Shown: positions 8,044 to 11,832 of the stretch, piece after piece
How the letters are laid out: each line of letters starts with the position of its first letter
Numbering within the stretch: the first letter of the stretch is position 1
Assembly (NCBI GenBank): GCA_036009005.1
Contig: DASYMP010000317.1
Span: 1-11,832 of the forward strand
Length of the DNA: 11,832 bases
Direction of reading: 5' to 3'
Origin: JACVRW01 sp036009005
Lineage (GTDB): Bacteria > Actinomycetota > Thermoleophilia > Solirubrobacterales > Thermoleophilaceae
The notes under the pieces: generated by a model
The model's input: the letters and a program-made list of their open reading frames with translations, nothing else
What the model was told of the DNA's origin: nothing
Databases searched by the model: none
Made by a program: the position numbers and the translations under genes

Positions 8044-9680
8044 TGGACCTCCTCGCAGACTCGGTAGGCGTTGGCGATCAGCGTGATCGTGGGGTTGGAC
8101 GCGCCGGAGGTGGGCATCCAGGCGGCGTCGAGGACGTGGAGCCCCTTCACGGTGTGCGACTCGCACATGTCGTCGAGCACCGAGCTGCCCGGGTCCCTGC
8201 CGGCGCGCAGCGTGCCCTGCACGTGGCCGTAGCCGGGGTTGTCCTCGGCCTGCGGCTCGAAGCGCCGCAGCTCTCCACCGGCGTCGGCCATGATCTCGCA
8301 GACCCGCTCGAGCGCGTACTTGCTCAGATCGAGGTCGTACTTGTGGTGGCGGTAGTAGGTGCGCGCCGCCGGGAGGCCCCAGGGGTCGGTGCGGTCGGGG
8401 TCGAGCTCCACGCGGTTTTCGTGCAGCGACATCGCCTCGCCGGTGAACGAGAACGAGACGCCCCCCTGCTCACGCAGCTCGCCGAGGTAGTCGGCGAGCT
8501 CGTCGCCCCAGACGTTCGGCCTGTCGCGTGCGAGCGACGCGGTCTTGATCAGCCGGATCGGCGTGGTGGTCGTGAGCGGGTCGTAGACGGAGAACTTGCC
8601 GCCCTTCGACAGGTAGGTGTTCGAGTCGTCGATCGTGTAGAGGTCGCGCACCTGGAGGCTGCCGATGCCCGTGCGCGGCTGGTAGGCCGGGCCGAGGTCC
8701 CAGACCGGCTTGCCCGGGAAGGTGAGGTCCGCGTTGCCCTTCACGTGGTAGATCAGGTAGTGCCCGATCATGTCGTTCGGGTCCGGGATCTCGGACATCA
8801 GGAACAGCCGCGCCGACTCGATCGTCTGCACCGACACGAACACGCGCGGCGCGCCCATGAACTGCTCCTCGCCGCCGGGCTCGGTCTTGTACATGACGCC
8901 CGTCACGCGGCCGCCCTCGTGCACGAGCCGCGTCACGCAGTGACGCGTGAGGAGCTCGCAGCGCCCGGTGGCGAGCGCGCGCGGGATCATCGTGTTGGCC
9001 GCGTTCCCGCGGGCGTTCAGGGCGCAGCCGTAGAACTGGTTGAAGCCGCAGAACGAGCAGGCCGGGCGACTGTCGTAGACCTGCGAGTTGATCGCGCGCG
9101 GACCCAGGTAGGGCTGCCAGCCCGCCCTGTCGAACGCGTCCATCAGGAAGTCGGTGGCGGCGTGCAGCCGCAGCGGCGGCATCGGGTACTCGTAGCCCGG
9201 GCTCATCGGCTCCTGCGCGGGCGCCTGGTTCGCCTTGCCGGACACGCCCCACTCGTGCTCGGCCCGCTCGAAGTACGGGAGGAACTCCTCGTAGCTCCAG
9301 GGCCAGTCGACCATGCTGGCGTCGTCCGGGATGTCCGTCATGTACTTCGTGATCGCCATGTCCTCCGGCGAGTAGCGCGGGAGGTTGGCGTCCCAGATCA
9401 TGGTCGAGCCGCCGACCATGTTCGCGATCCACCAGCGCTCCGAGGGCTTCGGCGTCCCGTCCGCGCCCACGTACATGTTCGGGTCGTCGTTCACGTGCGG
9501 GATCAGCGCCTTCTGGGTGTGGAAGTGCAGCTCGTCGAGTGGCAGGAAGTCCTCCGCGCTCGCCCAGTCGCCCTTCTCGAGCACGGTCACGCGCATGCCG
9601 CGGGCGGTCAGTACGCGCGCCGCGGTCGAGCCGCCCGCCCCGCTGCCCACCACGATCGCGTCGGGCTGCTCAGACGCCAT
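8040..9680 (-). CDS. GMC-family FAD-dependent oxidoreductase (gluconate dehydrogenase large-subunit type)
   Basis: A 546-residue flavoenzyme. The FAD dinucleotide-binding motif VVGSGAGGSTAA begins at about residue 10 (GxGxxG 12-17), with the acidic residue Glu35 at the end of the second strand. MVGGSTMIWDANLPRYSPEDM (about 88-108) is the second FAD motif. C208/C211/C219 (CSFCGFNQFYGC) match the cysteine motif common in gluconate 2-dehydrogenase-like members. The C-terminal half ends with GHVQGTLR (His486) and SGASNPTITLIANAYR (Asn529), the catalytic His/Asn pair of the family. GMC enzymes oxidise alcohols, sugars or polyols, passing electrons to oxygen or to a partner. The gene upstream, overlapping by 11 bp, is the subunit 3-like partner. 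The protein begins MASEQPDAIVVGSG with no Tat or Sec signal, so a cytosolic location is likely. The ATG has GGAGGT (9686-9691) 5 nt upstream. The substrate cannot be read from sequence. Confidence 0.93.
   Translation of the reverse strand: MASEQPDAIVVGSGAGGSTAARVLTARGMRVTVLEKGDWASAEDFLPLDELHFHTQKALIPHVNDDPNMYVGADGTPKPSERWWIANMVGGSTMIWDANLPRYSPEDMAITKYMTDIPDDASMVDWPWSYEEFLPYFERAEHEWGVSGKANQAPAQEPMSPGYEYPMPPLRLHAATDFLMDAFDRAGWQPYLGPRAINSQVYDSRPACSFCGFNQFYGCALNARGNAANTMIPRALATGRCELLTRHCVTRLVHEGGRVTGVMYKTEPGGEEQFMGAPRVFVSVQTIESARLFLMSEIPDPNDMIGHYLIYHVKGNADLTFPGKPVWDLGPAYQPRTGIGSLQVRDLYTIDDSNTYLSKGGKFSVYDPLTTTTPIRLIKTASLARDRPNVWGDELADYLGELREQGGVSFSFTGEAMSLHENRVELDPDRTDPWGLPAARTYYRHHKYDLDLSKYALERVCEIMADAGGELRRFEPQAEDNPGYGHVQGTLRAGRDPGSSVLDDMCESHTVKGLHVLDAAWMPTSGASNPTITLIANAYRVCEEVQ
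8048..8053 (-). promoter_or_regulatory. Shine-Dalgarno site for the nucleoside phosphorylase-like gene
   Basis: AGGAGG on the minus strand lies 4 nt before the GTG at 8041-8043. The spacing is short but usable. It favours this start over one about 120 bases further upstream in the same frame. Confidence 0.6.
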
Positions 9681-10182
9681 TCCCCACCTCCGCCGGCGGG
9701 CCGCGGTGGAAGTCCTCGGGCGGCCCGTGGCTCCCGAGCCAGCGCCACATCACCGCGTCGCGGTTGCCGCGCCAGCGCGGGTCGGCGAAGCAGCCCTCGA
9801 TGCAGTGGTTTCGCATCGTCGTGAAGAGCCGCTTCTGGTCGACCCCGTCGGGCAGCCCGGCGGCCTCGCCACGCTGGAGCTGGCCGAGCAGCGTCGTCAC
9901 GTCAGCGCGGTCCATGTCGGCCAGTCCCGAGCGCCCGTTTCCCTGTCGTGCGGCCGCGTCGAGCGCGGCCAGGCCGCTCGTGTAGAGGTCGCGCCAGCCC
10001 TGGATCTCGTAGTAGCTCGCCGGGTCGCGCGTGAGCAGGGAGTCGAGGTAGTCGACCACGCCGGCGTCGCTCGCGCCGGGCGCTCCGGCGCTCCCGGGCA
10101 GGAGCGCCTCGAAGATCACGGCCGCCTGCGCCCGCTGCTCGGAGGAGAGGAAGTCGGGCTCCGGTGAGATCAGCAGGCGCAT
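9670..10182 (-). CDS. Gluconate 2-dehydrogenase subunit 3-like protein
   Basis: This 170-residue protein has the features of the gluconate 2-dehydrogenase subunit 3 family. It starts with FLSSEQRAQAAVIFEALLPG (11-30), then GASDAGVVDYLDSLL (36-50), and ends with the family's most typical block, EGCFADPRWRGNRDAVMWRWLG (about 129-150). Subunit 3 proteins assemble with a GMC-type flavoprotein and are thought to aid its folding, export or electron transfer. The gene overlaps the GMC gene by 11 bp, as expected for such a pair. Family members usually carry a Tat signal, which would export the folded complex; none is present here and the conserved domain starts almost at the first residue. The ATG at 10180-10182 lies 2 bp after the TAG of the preceding gene and lacks a clear Shine-Dalgarno, so it probably depends on coupling. 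Confidence 0.85.
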   Translation of the reverse strand: MRLLISPEPDFLSSEQRAQAAVIFEALLPGSAGAPGASDAGVVDYLDSLLTRDPASYYEIQGWRDLYTSGLAALDAAARQGNGRSGLADMDRADVTTLLGQLQRGEAAGLPDGVDQKRLFTTMRNHCIEGCFADPRWRGNRDAVMWRWLGSHGPPEDFHRGPPAEVGNGV

Positions 10183-10184
10183 CG

Positions 10185-11273
10185 CTACGCCGGCACGCCC
10201 AGGCCGAGCTTCTCCTCCATCGCCGTGACCAGGCCTATGTAGGGGGTGAAGTCGCGCGGGCCGATCTGGCCCACGAGGTTGAGGACGATCGTGTCGTCCA
10301 TGTCCGAGAAGTGCTCGCCCATGCGCGGGTAGAGCTCGTCGTTCTCGCGCTCGGCGTGGTGCACGAACAGGCGCACGAAACCCTCCGTGTTCGTCACGAA
10401 CGCGTCGATCGCCCAGGGCAGGTCCGTCGGGTCCTCGTCCGCGGCCTGGATGCGCCGCCAGGCGATGTCCATGCCGCGGAAGTACGCCCGCCCCTGGTCG
10501 TGGTGGAGGAACACCCAGGCCACGTCGTCGGGGTCGAGCCCGCGCGCAACCGCGATCGGCACGGCGGCCTCCTCGGCCTTCAGATGCGCCTGGTCGGCGA
10601 AGTTGTTCGTGAGGTAGATGAGGATCCCGGCGGCGCCCATCAGGTCAGCCGGTATCGCGGCGCCCTCGTCCAGCGCGCGCAGCTGACGGCAGATCTCCTC
10701 GCCGCAGGCGAAGATGCGGTCGCCCAGGAGGTGCTCGGTCTCGAAGAAGTCCTCGAAGGCACGCCCGCTGTAGGTGGGCGTCCCGCGCTTCTTCGTGAGC
10801 GGCGCCGGCATGAACTCGCGCCCGGGCGGACACGGCTTCAGCTCCGAGTGGAGCCCCGCGGTCCGCGCGCTCAGCACCTCGATCAGGTTCTCGCCCACGA
10901 ACAGGCAGCGGTCGGTCGGCACGCCCATCAGCTCGGCGGCCTTGGCGAAGATGGCCGGGTCGGGCTTCTCGAGCCCGAGCTCGTGGTTCGTGAAGACGTG
11001 GTCCGGGCTGATGAAGTCGCCGATCTTCACGATCCGCTCGCCGCCGTTCTCGTTCAGCACGGCGTCCACGACCATCGAACGCCCCTGATCGGCGGTCACG
11101 TCCTCCGGAAGGTTCGTGATCACGGCGATCGTGAGCCCGACCTGCTTCATCGAGCTGAGCAGCTTCTCCGTGCTGGGCCGGTACGGAACCAGGTGCCCGG
11201 GGCGGTCCACCTCGCCTAGCGTGTCGCGGGCGTCGAAGAAGACGACCTCGACGGGATTGCCATTCGTCGCCAT
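10185..11273 (-). CDS. HAD-like domain fused to a hemerythrin-like diiron-binding domain
   Basis: First gene of the operon, 362 residues. Residues 8-155 form a HAD-superfamily Rossmannoid domain: VVFFDARDTLG (nucleophile Asp14), VITNLPE (Thr53), LGLEKPDPAIF (Lys103) and CLFVGENLIE (Glu128, Glu132). The residue two after the nucleophile is Arg16 rather than the Asp general acid of HAD phosphatases; haloacid dehalogenases also lack that Asp. Residues about 172-325 match a hemerythrin-like four-helix bundle: TEH (H181), AHLKAEEA (H230, E234), LHHDQGR (H257/H258) and HHAERENDELYP (H305/H306, E310). This set could bind a di-iron centre for O2, NO or peroxide sensing or chemistry. No signal or membrane segment is visible. 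I chose the ATG at 11271-11273 because AGGAGG lies 6 nt upstream and the HAD motif follows at once. An in-frame start about 75 bases further up would run through the predicted promoter. Confidence 0.88.
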   Translation of the reverse strand: MATNGNPVEVVFFDARDTLGEVDRPGHLVPYRPSTEKLLSSMKQVGLTIAVITNLPEDVTADQGRSMVVDAVLNENGGERIVKIGDFISPDHVFTNHELGLEKPDPAIFAKAAELMGVPTDRCLFVGENLIEVLSARTAGLHSELKPCPPGREFMPAPLTKKRGTPTYSGRAFEDFFETEHLLGDRIFACGEEICRQLRALDEGAAIPADLMGAAGILIYLTNNFADQAHLKAEEAAVPIAVARGLDPDDVAWVFLHHDQGRAYFRGMDIAWRRIQAADEDPTDLPWAIDAFVTNTEGFVRLFVHHAERENDELYPRMGEHFSDMDDTIVLNLVGQIGPRDFTPYIGLVTAMEEKLGLGVPA

Positions 11274-11279
11274 GCGAAT

Positions 11280-11285
11280 CCTCCT
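11280..11285 (-). promoter_or_regulatory. Shine-Dalgarno site for the first operon gene
   Basis: AGGAGG on the minus strand, 6 nt before the ATG at 11271-11273. It decides the start of the HAD/hemerythrin gene. Confidence 0.85.
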
Positions 11286-11305
11286 GGGCGGGGGGCGGAG
11301 TTCCG

Positions 11306-11335
11306 ACGCTAGACCAGTCGTGAGCCGATAGTCAA
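11306..11335 (-). promoter_or_regulatory. Predicted sigma-70-type promoter of the eight-gene operon
   Basis: On the minus strand, TTGACT (11330-11335) is separated by 18 bp from TAGCGT (11306-11311), which fits the actinobacterial TAnnnT -10 pattern. Transcription would start near 11300, leaving a leader of roughly 25-30 nt with the AGGAGG site. The stretch just upstream (about 11336-11365) is richer in A/T than anything else in the window, as is common upstream of promoters. This is the only sizeable gap among the minus-strand genes. The call rests on motif match and position only. Confidence 0.5.
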
Positions 11336-11380
11336 GTGCTGTAGACACATTGTTTAATCTGCATACCAGCGGTCAGGATT

Positions 11381-11395
11381 CGGGCCCGAAGCCCG
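11381..11395 (-). terminator. Weak hairpin after the HIRAN-domain gene (possible terminator)
   Basis: CGGGC-TTCGG-GCCCG on the minus strand can form a 5-bp stem with a 5-nt loop, 14 nt after the TGA at 11410-11412. There is no run of T after it, so intrinsic termination would be weak. It may only stabilise the 3' end, or be chance in GC-rich DNA. Confidence 0.25.
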
Positions 11396-11409
11396 TGCAT
11401 TCCGAGGCC

Positions 11410-11832
11410 TCAGACCGCGCGCAGCTGCAGTTCGGCGGCGGGTGCCAGAAGCATGGTCAGCCCGTGGCGCGGATCGCGCGGGGAGCGCCGCTGCTCGCGC
11501 AGCACGAGCGCCGACCAGGGGCGCCCGGCATCCAGCTGGGGCGCAAGCTCGGCGGCGAGCTCGCGCGGCACCCAGCCCACCTGCTCGCCGCCGGCGAGCA
11601 CGGCGATGGCGTTGGGATCGTGCTCGTTGCCCGGATCGCGGCGTAGCTCGAGCGGGCTGCCGGGCGCGACGTCATCCGACACGAGCGCGGCCGCGTGGTG
11701 GCGCCCCGCGCCCGCCACGCCGACCACGCGCAGGCCGCGGCCGACGAGCTCGGGCGCGTCGCGCGCGAGGTAGCGGCCGGACTCAGGGTCGACGAGCTGG
11801 TACCCCACAACCCATACCTGGCCGCCGTCGTC
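11410..11832 (-). CDS. HIRAN-domain protein (probably partial, 5' end off the right edge)
   Basis: The frame stays open to the right edge, with 140 residues visible. About 100 residues fit the HIRAN domain: RVVGVAGAGRHHAAAL, then GSPLELRRDPGNEHDPNAIAV, then GEQVGWVPRELAAELAPQLDAG. The N-x-H-D-P-N-A-I-A-V and G-W-V-P-R blocks are the hallmarks of the family. HIRAN domains in helicases such as HLTF and Rad5 bind DNA ends; small stand-alone versions in bacteria are of unclear role. A GTG at 11806-11808 could start a 132-residue protein, but no good Shine-Dalgarno precedes it and sensible coding continues upstream (GGQVWVVGYQLVDPESG), so the true start is more likely outside the window. The gene is co-oriented with the operon but separated by 136 bp and a predicted promoter, so functional linkage is uncertain. 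Confidence 0.78.
   Translation of the reverse strand, partial: DDGGQVWVVGYQLVDPESGRYLARDAPELVGRGLRVVGVAGAGRHHAAALVSDDVAPGSPLELRRDPGNEHDPNAIAVLAGGEQVGWVPRELAAELAPQLDAGRPWSALVLREQRRSPRDPRHGLTMLLAPAAELQLRAV

Noticed and set aside
8044..8166. Upstream start for the nucleoside phosphorylase-like gene at 8166
   Set aside because: It would lie inside the end of the GMC gene and adds Arg/His-rich text. The GTG at 8041-8043 overlaps the GMC stop and has AGGAGG upstream.
280..9824. Long open frames on the + strand, such as 280-1254, 1431-3239, 3856-5625, 7162-8067 and 8136-9824
   Set aside because: They lie opposite genes with clear conserved motifs, are dominated by Arg, Ala, His, Val and Leu, and show no domain motifs. 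This is expected in GC-rich antisense frames.
11306..11335. Possible inverted repeat or operator within the promoter spacer (GACTA near one end, TGGTC near the other)
   Set aside because: Only 4 of 5 positions pair over a long gap, which is too weak to call an operator.
11274..11348. Upstream start for the HAD/hemerythrin gene at 11348
   Set aside because: The extra residues would be encoded across the predicted promoter and the AGGAGG site, and have no match to the HAD fold.
1..11832. A recognised defence system, CRISPR array, prophage or insertion sequence
   Set aside because: No repeats with spacers, transposase, integrase, nuclease/helicase pair, reverse transcriptase or other known defence core was seen. 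Phosphorylase-like and protease folds alone do not identify a defence system.
1..11832. tRNA, rRNA or riboswitch
   Set aside because: Apart from the 136-bp gap every part of the window is explained by coding sequence, and that gap shows no conserved RNA fold beyond a short hairpin.

Overview
The window is GC-rich throughout and almost every base is coding on the minus strand. Dense third-position G/C, GTG as well as ATG starts, and many 4-bp start/stop overlaps suggest a high-GC bacterium, perhaps an actinomycetote. That placement is inference: no ribosomal RNA or marker gene is present.

Layout, in the direction of transcription (high to low coordinates). A HIRAN-domain gene enters from the right edge and stops at 11410. 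A 136-bp gap follows (11274-11409). It holds a weak hairpin and a plausible sigma-70-type promoter (TTGACT, 18 bp, TAGCGT). From 11273 down to the left edge there are eight genes that touch or overlap: (1) a HAD-like/hemerythrin-like fusion, (2) a gluconate 2-dehydrogenase subunit 3-like protein, (3) a GMC flavin oxidoreductase, (4) a nucleoside phosphorylase-like protein, (5) a cysteine-rich protein with uracil-DNA-glycosylase-like motifs, (6) a degenerate HAD domain fused to a metal-dependent amidohydrolase, (7) a subtilisin-family protease with repeated N-terminal prodomain-like modules, and (8) a glycerophosphodiester phosphodiesterase-like protein that leaves the window at base 1. Junctions are a 2-bp gap, then overlaps of 11 and 4 bp, a 13-bp gap, and overlaps of 4, 8 and 4 bp. 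One polycistronic message is the natural reading.

None of the eight proteins shows a clear signal peptide, Tat motif or membrane helix in what is visible, although GMC/subunit 3 pairs and subtilisins are often exported. The set therefore looks cytosolic. Several members keep their fold signatures but have altered active sites. The first HAD has D-A-R-D-T instead of DxDxT. The second HAD has lost most catalytic positions. The nucleoside phosphorylase-like protein has Gly where the ribose-binding Glu normally sits. The amidohydrolase, protease, GMC and phosphodiesterase domains keep their catalytic residues.

I do not recognise this combination as a named pathway. Three readings remain open: a catabolic or biosynthetic route for an unusual nucleoside-like or N-heterocyclic compound; a redox-sensing stress module (hemerythrin, flavin oxidase, possible Fe-S protein) with a protease; or a conflict/defence-type operon. 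The sequence alone does not decide between them. No transporter, regulator, RNA gene, CRISPR array, insertion sequence or phage gene was seen.
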